Of a stretch of 64,000 nucleotides of DNA, positions 44,161 to 53,385 are shown piece after piece; the first letter of the stretch is position 1, and each line of letters begins with the position of its first letter. A program made the position numbers and the translations under genes. The notes below the pieces were generated by a model. That model saw nothing but the letters and a program-made list of their open reading frames with translations. It searched no databases and was not told the DNA's origin. Origin of the DNA: Georgenia wutianyii (GTDB lineage: Bacteria; Actinomycetota; Actinomycetes; Actinomycetales; Actinomycetaceae); the NCBI RefSeq assembly GCF_006349365.1, contig NZ_CP040899.1:1798001-1862000 (forward strand). Reading direction: 5' to 3'.

Positions 44161-44340
44161 GTGCGGAAGTCGGCTCTCGTGCGGAAGTCGGCTCTCGCGC
44201 GAAAGTCGGCTGTCGTGCGGAAGTCCGCTCTCGTGCGGAAGTCCGCTCTCGCGCGGAAGTCGGCTGTCGCGCGGAAGTCGGCTCTCGCGCGGAAGTCGGC
44301 TGTCGCGCGGAAGTCGGCTGTCGCGCGGAAGTCGGCTGTC
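44161..44340 (-). repeat. 18-bp tandem repeat array F (10 units, reverse orientation)
   Basis: Ten complete units (top strand GYGCGGAAGTCSGCTSTC). It begins 30 bases after the helicase terminator and ends 21 bases before the stop codon of the convergent GTPase gene. It is in reverse orientation to array E. Confidence 0.95.
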
Positions 44341-44361
44341 GCGGGAGGGGGACGCGGCGGG

Positions 44362-45945
44362 TCAGGTGGCGGCGAGCTCGAGGGCAGCGGTGAAGTCGCG
44401 GTAGCGGGTGAGGTCCTGGGCGAGCGGCTCGGCGACGACACGCTCGGCGGTCTGCCGGATGCCGCTCTGCAGTCGCGCGCCGGCCCGTCGGCCCGCGCGT
44501 CTGGCGCCGACCCGGGCGAGCACCCGGCCCACGACGGCGAGTCCCAGCCCGGCGACCAGCCCCCCGAGGAGCAGCGCGGTCGGCCATGGCAGCGGGCCCG
44601 CCATCGGCGTGGTCGGCTCGGGCAGCTGGAGGTAGCCGAGCACGGCCAGCGCGGCGAGCCACCCCGCGCCGGCGAGCGCGGTGAGGAACAGGAGGTGGCC
44701 CAGGAGCCACCACACCCGCCACCACCGCGGGCGACGCTGGGCGCCGAGGTCCTCGCGGGCGATCGTCGCGTCGAGCGCGTCGACGAGCCCGGGCACCCGG
44801 TCCTCGGTCCGCTGGGTGACACGGGCGCGCCACGCGTCGGCCATCCCGGCGGTCGACGTCCACGCGAGGTCGTGCACGCCCGTGCGCACGCCCGCCTCCT
44901 GGGCAGGGGTCGCGGCGGGCAACGACGTCGCGCCGTCCGTGGGCCGCTCGAGGTGCAGCCGGCGTAGCGGGTCGGGTCGCAGGCGAGCGAGCCAGCGCAG
45001 CGGCGGCCAGCCGGTCTGCTGGACGGCGCGGCGCCGGTAGGACCGCTCGACGGCGGTGCGCACCTCGCCGGCGCCGGCGGCGGCCGCGCAGGCCGCCACG
45101 AGCGCGCCCACCTCCCGCGGCTCGTCCGCGACCTCGCCGGTCGGCAGCTGGTCGGCGGCGAGCTCCCGGGCGGCGGTGCGGACGTCGGCCTCGAGGCGCG
45201 CGCGAGCCGCGCGTCCCTCCTCGACGAGCCGGGCGAGCCGCTCGCGGAGCGCGGCCACGCCCTCACCGGTGCGGGCGGAGGTCGTGAGGATCTCGACGTC
45301 GCCCATCCCGTCCTGGCGCAGGATGCCGCGCAGATGGTCGAGCACGCCGGGCAGGTCCTCGGCGGCGAGCCGGTCGGCCTGGTTGAGGACGACGATGCTC
45401 ACCGAGGCGTGCTCGCGCAGCGGGTGGAGGTACTCCTCGTGCACGACGGCGTCGGCGTACTTCTGCGGGTCGAGCACCCACACGAGGGCATCCACCCGCT
45501 CGGCCAGCCGCGCCGCGACCCGGCGGTTCTCGCTGCGGGTGGAGTCGATGTCGGGCAGGTCGAGGAGCACGAGACCGGTGAGCCGGGGGTCGGCCGGGCG
45601 CACCCGCCGCTCGGGGACCTCGAGCCAGTCGAGCAGGCCGCCGGCGCCGGGAGCGTCCCAGACGGCGGCGAGCGGGCGGGTGGTCGTGGGGCGCCGGGCG
45701 TGGACCTCGGCGAGCGGCTCGCCGACGAGGGCGTTGAACAGGCTGGACTTGCCCGATCCGGTCGCGCCCAGCAACGCCGCGACGGTGACGCCGGGCGCCA
45801 TGGCGGACCGCTCACCCGCGCGGCCGAGCACCCCGCGGGCCGGGTCGAGCCGCTCCGCGGGGACGACGCCGTCGGCGAGGTCGAGGGCGCGCCCGAGGGC
45901 CTCGGTGCGCTCCTCGAGCTCCGGCTGCCGCTGCCGACGCCTCAC
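44362..45945 (-). CDS. membrane-associated GTPase, second of a pair
   Basis: A 527-residue Era/dynamin-like GTPase. The G1 motif is LLGATGSGKSSLFNAL, G3 is LLDLPDIDSTRSENR and G4 is VVLNQADRL, all in the first 240 residues. Near residue 400 a basic segment is followed by two hydrophobic stretches (LLGHLLFLTALAGAGWLAAL and ALLLGGLVAGLGLAVVG), a likely membrane hairpin. The GTG at 45945 overlaps the upstream GTPase gene by 4 bases. Pairs like this are common in actinobacteria; their function is unknown. The gene converges with the DEAD-box helicase across array F. Confidence 0.85.
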   Translation of the reverse strand: MRRRQRQPELEERTEALGRALDLADGVVPAERLDPARGVLGRAGERSAMAPGVTVAALLGATGSGKSSLFNALVGEPLAEVHARRPTTTRPLAAVWDAPGAGGLLDWLEVPERRVRPADPRLTGLVLLDLPDIDSTRSENRRVAARLAERVDALVWVLDPQKYADAVVHEEYLHPLREHASVSIVVLNQADRLAAEDLPGVLDHLRGILRQDGMGDVEILTTSARTGEGVAALRERLARLVEEGRAARARLEADVRTAARELAADQLPTGEVADEPREVGALVAACAAAAGAGEVRTAVERSYRRRAVQQTGWPPLRWLARLRPDPLRRLHLERPTDGATSLPAATPAQEAGVRTGVHDLAWTSTAGMADAWRARVTQRTEDRVPGLVDALDATIAREDLGAQRRPRWWRVWWLLGHLLFLTALAGAGWLAALAVLGYLQLPEPTTPMAGPLPWPTALLLGGLVAGLGLAVVGRVLARVGARRAGRRAGARLQSGIRQTAERVVAEPLAQDLTRYRDFTAALELAAT

Positions 45946-47693
45946 CGGCTGCCTCCCGCGATCCGAACGGCCAACGCGGCCTGGCGCAGTCGCTCGCCCG
46001 CGTCGGGGTCCACCCCGAGGCGGGCGAGGCTGTCGAGCCACGGCCGGCGGTGGCGCTCGAGCAGCTCACCGACGCGCACCTCGAGGTCCTCCTGGGCGTG
46101 GCGGGCGAGCTCCCGCACCGCCTGGTCCCCGAACACCATCTCCAGCACCTTCTGGCCGACGACGGCGGTGCCGCCGGCGACGCCGATCTCGATCCCGGTG
46201 AGCCCGCCGGAGAACGCGAAGACGACGAGCATGAGCGAGACGCCCGAGGCGTTGACGCCGAGGGACAGCATCCGGGCGCGCACGCGGCGGTCCTCCCCCT
46301 CGGCGCGGACCCGCTCGAGCAGCGCGCGCTGCCAGTCACGCACCTGCGCGCCGACCTCCTCGGCGAGGGCCGGGCGCCCGGCACCGGCGTCCCGCTCGGG
46401 CAGGTCGACCAGGGCGGTCGTGCCGCCGGGCAGGGACTGCCAGGCGCGGCGCGTCTCACGCTCCGCGCGCTCGACCTCGGACACGACGAGCGTGACGAGC
46501 CCGCTCTCGATGGCCTCCTCGACGCGTGCCTCGTGGCTCGGGCGGCCGCGGAGGAAGCCTGTGACGCGGTCGCGCAGGCGCCCGACGGCGGCCTCCACGC
46601 CGCGCAGCCACTCCCCCGTGCCGACGAACTCCTGCCACCGGGCGAGCACCTCCCCGCGCAGCAGCGTGCCGTCGTCGGTGGCGTCCATGACCGAGCGGAG
46701 CGCGGCGGCGTGGTGGTCGAGGGCGGCGCGCTCGAGGGCACCCGCGGCGGCGGCCTGTGCGTCGCCGGCGGTGGCGACGTCCTGCGTGCCGGTGAGGACC
46801 TCGGCGACCGCGCCGGAGAGGGTCTGCCGGGCGACCCCGGCCCGGGTGGTGGCGTCGGCGACGAGGCCGGTGAGCCAGGACCTGATGGGCGCGAGGTCGG
46901 CCTCGGGAAGCTCGGCGGCCACGCCGGGCGCGCGGGGTGGCTGCTCGGAGACGACGAAGAGGGGCGCGTGGGCGAGGTTCTCGGCCTGGAGCCGGTCGGA
47001 GAGGTCGGCGCGGATCTCCCCGGCGGTGCCCGGCGGGACGCGGTCGAGGATGACGGCGACGACGACGCGCCGGGCGGCGGCAGCGCGCAGCAGCTCCCAC
47101 GGGACGGCGTCGGCGTAGCGGGCGGCCGTCGTGACGAAGACCCAGAGGTCGGCCGCGGCGAGGAGCTGGCCGGCGAGCCGCCGGTTGGCCGCGACGACGG
47201 AGTCGATGTCAGGAGCGTCGAGGAGAGCGAGACCGCGGGGCACCGACGGCGCCGCGACGAGTCCGAGCTCGGTGACCTCGGCGTCCTCCTCCCGGGGCTC
47301 CTCCGGGCCCGCGTCGTGGACGCGGGCGAGGCCGGGCAGGACGCGGTCGTCGGTGAACCACGAGGCGTCGTCGGGGTGGTGGACGAGGACGGGGCGCCGG
47401 GTGGTGGGCCGGATCGCCGAGGCGCGCGAGACCTCCTGGCCGACGAGCGAGTTCACCAGGGTGGACTTCCCGGCGCCGGTGGAGCCGCCGACGACCGCGA
47501 GCAGCGGGGCGTCGAGCCGCTCCGCCCTCGGCAGGACGTAGTCGTCGAGCTGGTCGACGAGGCTGCGCAGCCGACGTCGCGCGTCGTCCGCCCCCGGCAG
47601 GTCGAGCGGCAGGGTGGTGCCCGCGAGCTGCTGCTCGAGGGCGCGCAGGGGCGCGACGACGTCGTCGCGCGGGGCGGCCGCAGGCTCGGTCAT
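45942..47693 (-). CDS. dynamin-like GTPase, first of a pair
   Basis: A 583-residue GTPase. G1 is VVGGSTGAGKSTLVNSLVG, a Thr-rich switch (RPTTRRPVLVHHP) gives G2, and G3 is LLDAPDIDSVVAANRR. The usual NKxD is replaced by ILDRVPPG, so base specificity may be altered. The C-terminal half is helical, with a hydrophobic stretch MLVVFAFSGGLTGIEIGVAG near residue 495 that could insert in membrane. The ATG at 47693 follows the hisS stop by 2 bases, and the stop overlaps the partner GTPase by 4 bases, so hisS and both GTPases are one operon. Confidence 0.85.
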   Translation of the reverse strand: MTEPAAAPRDDVVAPLRALEQQLAGTTLPLDLPGADDARRRLRSLVDQLDDYVLPRAERLDAPLLAVVGGSTGAGKSTLVNSLVGQEVSRASAIRPTTRRPVLVHHPDDASWFTDDRVLPGLARVHDAGPEEPREEDAEVTELGLVAAPSVPRGLALLDAPDIDSVVAANRRLAGQLLAAADLWVFVTTAARYADAVPWELLRAAAARRVVVAVILDRVPPGTAGEIRADLSDRLQAENLAHAPLFVVSEQPPRAPGVAAELPEADLAPIRSWLTGLVADATTRAGVARQTLSGAVAEVLTGTQDVATAGDAQAAAAGALERAALDHHAAALRSVMDATDDGTLLRGEVLARWQEFVGTGEWLRGVEAAVGRLRDRVTGFLRGRPSHEARVEEAIESGLVTLVVSEVERAERETRRAWQSLPGGTTALVDLPERDAGAGRPALAEEVGAQVRDWQRALLERVRAEGEDRRVRARMLSLGVNASGVSLMLVVFAFSGGLTGIEIGVAGGTAVVGQKVLEMVFGDQAVRELARHAQEDLEVRVGELLERHRRPWLDSLARLGVDPDAGERLRQAALAVRIAGGSR

Positions 47694-47695
47694 CG

Positions 47696-49018
47696 TCAGG
47701 TCCGGTGCACCGTGACGGCGAGGTCCTCGGCGGGCGGGGCCCACGTGCCGGGGTCGGCGGAGACCTGGTCACCGGAGCGGATGTCCTTGACCTCGTGCCC
47801 GTCCGTGCCGGGGAACCATACGTAGGGGATGCCCAGCCGGTCCGCGTGGCGGATCTGCTTGCCGAACTTCGCCGCCGTCGGGGCGACGTCGGCCGGGATG
47901 CCGCGGGCGCGCAGGGCGGCGGCGACGTCGTCGCTGAGCTCGCGATCCTCCTCGGAGGTGACGGCGACGAGGACGGCCGTGGGCACCCCGCGGCTCGCCG
48001 CCGCGAGCCCGCCGCCGAGGATGCGTGCGACGAGGCGGGAGACGCCGATCGACAGGCCGACGCCGGGGTAGGTGCGCGCGCCGTCGGAGGCGAGGGAGTC
48101 GTAGCGCCCACCGGAGCAGATGGAGCCGAGGTCCTCGTGGCCCACGAGCGTCGTCTCGTAGACCGAGCCCGTGTAGTAGTCCAGGCCGCGGGCGATCGAG
48201 AGGTCCGCGACGACGGTGCCCGGCACCCGCCGGGACGCCGCCTCGACGAGCGCGACGAGCTCGCCCAGGCCCTCCTCGAGGAGGTCGTTGCTCACCCCGA
48301 GGGCGCGCACGCGGTCCGCGACGCTCGCGTCGTCGCCGGTGATGGCCGCGAGCTCGAGCGCCAGGCGGGCCTGCTCGGGGGTGGCGCCGGCGTCCTCGCG
48401 CAGAATCTCGGCGACGGCGTCGGGGCCGATCTTGGCGAGCTTGTCGATCGCGCGCAGGGCGCCGTCGACGTCGGTGAGCCCGATGCCCGTGTAGAAGCCC
48501 TCGGCGATCTTGCGGTTGTTGACGGCGATGCGCACCGGCGGGATGGGCAGCGCCGCCAGTGCCTCGGCCATGACGAGCGGGAGGTCGACCTCGTAGTGGA
48601 ACGGCAGCGTCTCCGAGCCGACGACGTCGACGTCGGCCTGGATGAACTCCCGGAAGCGGCCCTCCTGGGGCCGCTCGCCGCGCCAGACCTTCTGGATCTG
48701 GTAGCGCTTGAACGGGAAGACGAGCTTGCCGGCGTGCTCGAGGACGTACCGCGCGAGGGGCACGGTGAGGTCGAAGTGGAGGCCGAGGCGCCGCTCCTGG
48801 GAGCCCTCCTCGTCCTGCAGGCGGCTCACCGCGTAGACCTCCTTGGAGGTCTCGCCCTTGCGCAGCAGCTCCTCGACGGGCTCGACAGCGCGGGTCTCGA
48901 TGCCGGCGAAGCCGTGCAGCTCGAAGGTGCGGCGCAGGACGTCGAGGACGTGGGTCTCGACGACGCGCTCGGCGGGGAGCCACTCGGGGAACCCGGACAG
49001 GGGTGTCGGTCGTGCCAT
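47696..49018 (-). CDS. hisS: histidyl-tRNA synthetase
   Basis: A 440-residue class II synthetase. Motif 2 appears as KVWRGERPQEGRFREFIQ, and the two histidine-binding signatures are LGLHFDLTVPLARYV and IARGLDYYTGSVYE. The C-terminal anticodon domain ends near AAKFGKQIRHADRLGIPYVW. The ATG at 49018 has TAGGAT 7 bases upstream and only a weak ribosome site, so it may be leaderless. It heads the hisS-GTPase operon. Confidence 0.96.
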   Translation of the reverse strand: MARPTPLSGFPEWLPAERVVETHVLDVLRRTFELHGFAGIETRAVEPVEELLRKGETSKEVYAVSRLQDEEGSQERRLGLHFDLTVPLARYVLEHAGKLVFPFKRYQIQKVWRGERPQEGRFREFIQADVDVVGSETLPFHYEVDLPLVMAEALAALPIPPVRIAVNNRKIAEGFYTGIGLTDVDGALRAIDKLAKIGPDAVAEILREDAGATPEQARLALELAAITGDDASVADRVRALGVSNDLLEEGLGELVALVEAASRRVPGTVVADLSIARGLDYYTGSVYETTLVGHEDLGSICSGGRYDSLASDGARTYPGVGLSIGVSRLVARILGGGLAAASRGVPTAVLVAVTSEEDRELSDDVAAALRARGIPADVAPTAAKFGKQIRHADRLGIPYVWFPGTDGHEVKDIRSGDQVSADPGTWAPPAEDLAVTVHRT

Positions 49019-49025
49019 GGGGGCG

Positions 49026-49031
49026 ATCCTA
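49026..49031 (-). promoter_or_regulatory. -10 element of hisS
   Basis: On the minus strand TAGGAT, 7 bases (CGCCCCC), then the hisS ATG. Confidence 0.45.
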
Positions 49032-49045
49032 GTGTTCGGCGCGGC

Positions 49046-49756
49046 TCAGCCCTGTGCGAGGGCGAGGAAGGGGTTGGTGGCGAGCTCGTGGGCGGTCGTC
49101 GTCGCGGGGCCGTGGCCAGGGACGAGGAGCGCGTCCGGGGGCAGCTCGGTGCGCAGCTCGCGCAGCGTCTGTGCCATCCGACGGGGGTCCCCGCCGGGCA
49201 GGTCGGTGCGCCCGATCGAGCCGGCGAAGAGCACGTCACCGGTGAGCACGACAGGGCCCTGATGGCGGCCCACGCCCGCCTCGGCGAACGCCGGGCCGGT
49301 GATCTCGTCCACGCGGTCCAGACGCCACAGCGTGCTGCCGGGGGTGTGCCCGGGTGCGGGCAGCGCCTCGACGACGAGGCCGGGAGCGAGCTCGACCGGC
49401 CCGCCGGCCACCGGCCGTACGTCCGCCACGGGCTGCCACGGGCCGTCGACGAGCGCGGAGAACCCAGGCCCGAGCGGGCCGAGGTAGGCCGCCGGGTCCG
49501 CCAGCCGCTCCGCGTCTCCCGCGCCGACGAGGACCGGGACGTCGCCGGCGACGGCGGCACAGTCCCACACGTGGTCGGGGTGGGCGTGGGTGAGCAGGAC
49601 GGCGACGACGTCGAGGTCACGGGAGGTCACGACGTCGCGCACGAGCGGGGCCGAGCCGCCCCCGGGGTCGACGACGACGGCGGGCCCGCCGTCGTGCGCG
49701 GCGAGGACGAGCGTGTTGGTCGCGAAGACCGGCGCCCGCAGCGCGTGGATGAGCAT
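49046..49756 (-). CDS. metallo-beta-lactamase-fold hydrolase (glyoxalase II-like)
   Basis: A 236-residue protein with the full MBL metal set: LLTHAHPDHVWD (HxHxDH), the His in LPAPGHTPGST, the Asp in VLTGDVLFAGSIGRTDLPGG and a final His in VPGHGPATTTAHE. The GSIGRTDLPGGD segment is typical of glyoxalase II and persulfide-dioxygenase-like hydrolases. It probably cleaves a thioester; substrate unknown. The ATG at 49756 lacks a ribosome site but has TAGGCT 6 bases upstream. Confidence 0.9.
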   Translation of the reverse strand: MLIHALRAPVFATNTLVLAAHDGGPAVVVDPGGGSAPLVRDVVTSRDLDVVAVLLTHAHPDHVWDCAAVAGDVPVLVGAGDAERLADPAAYLGPLGPGFSALVDGPWQPVADVRPVAGGPVELAPGLVVEALPAPGHTPGSTLWRLDRVDEITGPAFAEAGVGRHQGPVVLTGDVLFAGSIGRTDLPGGDPRRMAQTLRELRTELPPDALLVPGHGPATTTAHELATNPFLALAQG

Positions 49757-49762
49757 CCGGCC

Positions 49763-49768
49763 AGCCTA
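49763..49768 (-). promoter_or_regulatory. -10 element of the MBL-fold hydrolase gene (leaderless)
   Basis: On the minus strand TAGGCT, 6 bases (GGCCGG), then ATG at 49756. Confidence 0.5.
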
Positions 49769-49905
49769 ACGAGCGCTCCTGCATGCCCTCTCGGTGGGGC
49801 GCCCCGTTCCGCTGCGTGAGGACGGTCACGGCGGACGCCGCTTCCGCCTAGACTTGACGGCGTTCGTTCGTCACGGTGCCGCCAGCACCTCACCGGGAGG
49901 GTTCG

Positions 49906-50691
49906 TTGACCCGCAGCAGCAGCCAGGAACGCGCCTACCAGAAGCGTCGCCACGACAAGTTCGAGCAGCGCAGCAGGGAGAAGGCGGAGCGCCGTCGGCG
50001 CATCACCCTCGTCACCGCCGTCGTCGTGGGCCTCGCCGTCGTCGTCGCCGCGATCGTCCTCGTCGTGCTCAACCGGCCCGAGGAGCAGACCCCCGAGCCC
50101 GCGGCGACCGCGCCCACGCAGACGCAGGCCCCCGACCAGGCGGCGCCCCTGCCGACGACCAACCCCGAGCTGTACGACTCGGCACCGGACCCGGCCGAGG
50201 CCGAGGGCCGCGTGTGGTCGGTGACGCTCAGCACGAGCGCCGGGGACATCGGTCTGGAGATCGACGGCGAGCGGGCCCCGCAGGCCGCAGCGAACTTCCT
50301 GCGCCTCGCGCGTGACGGGTTCTACGACGGCACCGCCTGCCACCGGCTGCTCCCCAGCTCCCTGCTCCAGTGCGGCGACCCCACCGCCACCGGCACCGGC
50401 GGTCCCGGTTACAGCTTCGGCCCCATCGAGAACGCCCCGGCGGACGACGTCTACCCGGCGGGCACGCTCGCGATGGCGCGCCAGGGCAACAACGGCGAGT
50501 CCATGGGGAGCCAGTTCTTCATGGTCTTCGCCGACGTCCCACTTCCGTCGGACAGCGCCGGCGGTTACAGCGTCTTCGGTCGTGTGACCGAAGGGCTGGA
50601 CATCCTCCAGCAGGTCGGCTCGGCGGGTACCGTCGAGGGCTCTGAGCAGCCGGCCCTTCCCGTCACCATCGAAGGAGTGACCATTGAGTGA
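49906..50691 (+). CDS. membrane-anchored cyclophilin-type peptidyl-prolyl isomerase
   Basis: A 261-residue protein. A basic N-terminus of about 40 residues precedes one helix ([20 protein letters not shown]), then a Pro/Thr/Gln-rich linker and a cyclophilin domain (about 105-261) outside the membrane. The domain has [45 protein letters not shown] and [15 protein letters not shown]. It is expected to speed proline isomerisation in exported proteins. The start is TTG at 49906 with GGGAGG 5 bases upstream; an in-frame ATG at 49876 lacks a ribosome site. It overlaps the DUF349 gene by 8 bases. Confidence 0.9.
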   Translation: MTRSSSQERAYQKRRHDKFEQRSREKAERRRRITLVTAVVVGLAVVVAAIVLVVLNRPEEQTPEPAATAPTQTQAPDQAAPLPTTNPELYDSAPDPAEAEGRVWSVTLSTSAGDIGLEIDGERAPQAAANFLRLARDGFYDGTACHRLLPSSLLQCGDPTATGTGGPGYSFGPIENAPADDVYPAGTLAMARQGNNGESMGSQFFMVFADVPLPSDSAGGYSVFGRVTEGLDILQQVGSAGTVEGSEQPALPVTIEGVTIE

Positions 50692-52693
50692 GCAGCAGAC
50701 CCCGCGCCCGGCGGCGGACGAGCCTACAGCAGCGGCGGTTGAGAGCGTCGCGGTGACGGAGACGGTGCCAGCACCTGCTGCCACGCAGGACGAGGCGGTC
50801 GAGCGCCCGGAGGGCGCGACCGACGCGACCGACGCCGCCGAGCAGACTGCCGAGCCCGTCGCCGAGGCCACTCCCGGCGAGCAGGCCGACGCCGAGCCCG
50901 AGGCCGCTCCCGAGGCACCCGCGGAGGAGCCGGCCGTCGCCGAGCCGCCCGCCGAGCCCGATGTCACCGAGCCGGCTGTCGCGGAACCCCCCGTCGCCGA
51001 GCCGACTGTCGCCGAGCCCGACGTCGCCGAGCCGGCTGTCGCGGAACCCCCCGTCGCCGAGCCCGCTGTCGCGGAACCCCCCGTCGCCGAACCCCCCGTC
51101 GCCGAGCCCGCCGTCGCCGAGCCGGCTGTCGCCGAGCCTGACGTCGCCGAGGAGCCCGCTGCGGCCACCGAGGAGCCCGCCGAGGAGGCACCGGCCACGG
51201 AGCCGGCCGCCACGGCGGCCACCGAGGAGCCCGCCGAGGAGCCCGCCCCGACTCCCGCCGAGGAGCAGCCGGCGGCCGAGGCAGGCGCCGAGGAGCCGGG
51301 CGGCTCGATCGAGGTCGACGCCGCCCCGCGTCCGGCCGTCGTGCCCAAGCCCTCGTCGCTGCCCAAGCCGTCGGCGCTGCCCAAGCGCACCCCGGGCACC
51401 CCCGCCCCGGCCGTGACCGTCGTGGCGCCCGTCATCGACGACAGCAAGGAGGCAGCCGCCGCGGCCGCCTGGGGCCGGGTGGACCCCGACGGCACCGTGT
51501 GGGTCCGCGAGGCCGCCGGTGAGCGCACGGTGGGCCAGTACACCGGCGCGGACACCGACGAGGCGCTGGCCTTCTACGTCCGCCGCTTCCTCGACCTCCA
51601 GGCCCAGGTGGCACTGTTCGAGACCCGGCTGCCGCAGCTGCAGATCAAGGAGATCGACCAGACGATCGCCACCCTCACCGAGGCGCTCGCCGAGCCCGCC
51701 GCCGTGGGCGACCTCGACGGGCTGCGCTCCCGCCTCGAGGCCGTGCGTGAGCGGGCCAAGGAGCGGCGCCGGGAGATCAACGCGGAGCGCGAGGCCGCCA
51801 AGGCCCAGGCGCTGGCCGAGCGGACCACCATCGTCGAGCGCGCCGAGGCCATCGCCGCCACCGACCCCGCGAAGGTCCACTGGCGGTCCAGCGGCGAGGA
51901 GCTGCGCACGCTGCTCGAGGAGTGGAAGCAGGCGCAGCGCAACGGCCCGCGTCTTGACCGCCCGAGCGAGGACAGCCTGTGGAAGCGGTTCTCCCGCGCC
52001 CGCACGACGTTCGACCGCAACCGTGGTCACTACTTCTCCCAGCTCGACGCGGCGCAGTCCGAGGCGAAGAAGGCCAAGGAGCAGCTCATCGCCGAGGCTG
52101 AGGCGCTCTCGACCTCCACGGACTGGGGCCGTACCTCGGCCGCCTACCGCGACCTCATGGACCGCTGGAAGGCGGCCGGGCGCGCGAGCCGCAAGGAGGA
52201 CGACGCCCTGTGGGCGCGCTTCCGCGCCGCCCGCCAGCGCTTCTTCGAGGCGCGGGAGTCGGAGAACGCGCAGATCGACGCCGAGTACTCGGCCAACCTC
52301 GAGGCCAAGCTGCGGCTCCTGGAGGAGGCGGAGGCGCTCCTGCCGGTCACCGACCCGGAGGCCGCCAAGGCCGCGCTGCGCCCGATCCAGGACAAGTGGG
52401 ACGAGGCCGGCAAGGTGCCGCGGGCCGACGTCCAGCGCGTCGAGGCCCGGATGCGGGCCGTCGAGCAGGCGGTGCGTGATGCGGACCAGGAGCGCTGGAA
52501 GACGTCCGACCCGGAGAAGCAGGCCCGCGCGCAGGGCGCCGCGGCCCAGCTCTACGAGGCGATCGACGCGCTCGAGGCGCAGCTGGCGGCAGCCCGCGCC
52601 GCGGGTGACACCGCTGCGGAGAAGGCCGCGCTCGAGTCCCTCGAGACCCGCAAGACCTGGCTCGACCAGATCCTGCGCACCGCCGGCAGCTGA
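50684..52693 (+). CDS. DUF349 protein with long Ala/Pro/Glu-rich repeat N-terminus
   Basis: A 669-residue protein. Residues 1-220 are acidic and disordered, with about 14 pentapeptide copies of xVAEP at 83-157 and a [15 protein letters not shown] segment near 225-240. The rest is helical with several DUF349 repeats (for example [20 protein letters not shown] and [20 protein letters not shown], plus [14 protein letters not shown]). The function of DUF349 proteins is unknown. The TTG start at 50684 is set by AAGGAG 6 bases upstream and overlaps the cyclophilin stop by 8 bases, so they are coupled. Confidence 0.88.
   Translation: MSEQQTPRPAADEPTAAAVESVAVTETVPAPAATQDEAVERPEGATDATDAAEQTAEPVAEATPGEQADAEPEAAPEAPAEEPAVAEPPAEPDVTEPAVAEPPVAEPTVAEPDVAEPAVAEPPVAEPAVAEPPVAEPPVAEPAVAEPAVAEPDVAEEPAAATEEPAEEAPATEPAATAATEEPAEEPAPTPAEEQPAAEAGAEEPGGSIEVDAAPRPAVVPKPSSLPKPSALPKRTPGTPAPAVTVVAPVIDDSKEAAAAAAWGRVDPDGTVWVREAAGERTVGQYTGADTDEALAFYVRRFLDLQAQVALFETRLPQLQIKEIDQTIATLTEALAEPAAVGDLDGLRSRLEAVRERAKERRREINAEREAAKAQALAERTTIVERAEAIAATDPAKVHWRSSGEELRTLLEEWKQAQRNGPRLDRPSEDSLWKRFSRARTTFDRNRGHYFSQLDAAQSEAKKAKEQLIAEAEALSTSTDWGRTSAAYRDLMDRWKAAGRASRKEDDALWARFRAARQRFFEARESENAQIDAEYSANLEAKLRLLEEAEALLPVTDPEAAKAALRPIQDKWDEAGKVPRADVQRVEARMRAVEQAVRDADQERWKTSDPEKQARAQGAAAQLYEAIDALEAQLAAARAAGDTAAEKAALESLETRKTWLDQILRTAGS
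50930..51154 (+). repeat. 15-bp in-frame repeats encoding xVAEP pentapeptides
   Basis: About 14 imperfect copies of a 15-bp unit (type SCCGTCGCCGAGCCC), all in frame within the DUF349 gene. They encode [A/P/D/T]VAEP, an extended acidic spacer. Near-identical neighbouring copies indicate recent slippage or unequal exchange. Confidence 0.85.
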
Positions 52694-52710
52694 CCGGCAG
52701 TCGACCACCA

Positions 52711-52752
52711 CCACCGGGCCGGCATCCGTCATCACGGGTGCCGGCCCGGTGG
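52711..52752 (+). terminator. terminator of the cyclophilin-DUF349 operon
   Basis: CCACCGGGCCGGCA pairs perfectly with TGCCGGCCCGGTGG (14 bp, 14-base loop), 17 bases after the DUF349 stop. Its right arm lies inside the last codons of the convergent gene at 52732. Confidence 0.8.
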
Positions 52753-53298
52753 CGTCAGCGCCACCGCGAGGAGGGACAGCGCCCGGCGGCCGGGCAGTCG
52801 CCGGGCGGGCTGGACGAGCGCCCGCCGCACCGCCTCGGCGGGCAGCCCGTGGGCGAGCAGCGCACGGGCGCCGGGGACGGCGGTGCCCGGCGCGGCGAAG
52901 CACAGCAGGTCGACGGCGGTACGTACGGGAGTCGTCGTCGGTACCCCGGCCACCAGCGCGACGTCCCCGGGCGCGAGGTGCTGACGGTGGACGACGCCGC
53001 CGCCCTCGACGCGCCGCTCCGGAGGGACGACGAGCTCGGTGCGCAGGGCGAGGAGACGGCCGGTGTGCACCCACAGGGCGGTCGTGCGCGCCAGCGCGGA
53101 GCCGGGCACGAGCGCCTCGCGCAGCAGCCCGGCCCGCCCCGCCGGTGAGGCCCTGAGGTCGACGGCCGCCTCGGCACCGGTCGGGGTGGGCCCGACCAGC
53201 CCGTCGTGCCGCAGCGCCGCGGCCTCCCAGCCCTCACCCACCCCCCAGGTGAGCGGGGACGGCGCTGCGGGGTCCAGCCAGGACAGTGCGCTCGGCAT
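52732..53298 (-). CDS. hypothetical protein with faint AbiEi-antitoxin-like character
   Basis: A 188-residue protein I do not firmly recognise. The segment TTTPVRTAVDLLCFAAPGTAV and the alternating Ala/Arg-rich C-terminus (LPAEAVRRALVQPARRLPG) resemble the middle of actinobacterial proteins related to AbiEi-type antitoxins, which are common as lone genes. There is no N-terminal winged helix of the usual kind. The start ATG at 53298 has no clear ribosome site. Codon usage is consistent with a real gene. It converges with the DUF349 gene, sharing the terminator region. Confidence 0.55.
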   Translation of the reverse strand: MPSALSWLDPAAPSPLTWGVGEGWEAAALRHDGLVGPTPTGAEAAVDLRASPAGRAGLLREALVPGSALARTTALWVHTGRLLALRTELVVPPERRVEGGGVVHRQHLAPGDVALVAGVPTTTPVRTAVDLLCFAAPGTAVPGARALLAHGLPAEAVRRALVQPARRLPGRRALSLLAVALTPPGRHP

Positions 53299-53385
53299 GC
53301 CGTGAGCCTGCCCCGCCGGCCAGCGTGGCGCTGCACGCCGGGCGTTGCCTGTGGACCTGCCGCCCGCGGCCGCGCCCTGTGGAGA

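Noticed and set aside
50961..51154. Relationship between the DUF349 gene repeats and the 18-bp arrays
   Set aside because: The gene repeats have a 15-base period, stay in frame and encode xVAEP; the sequence does not match the 18-mer.
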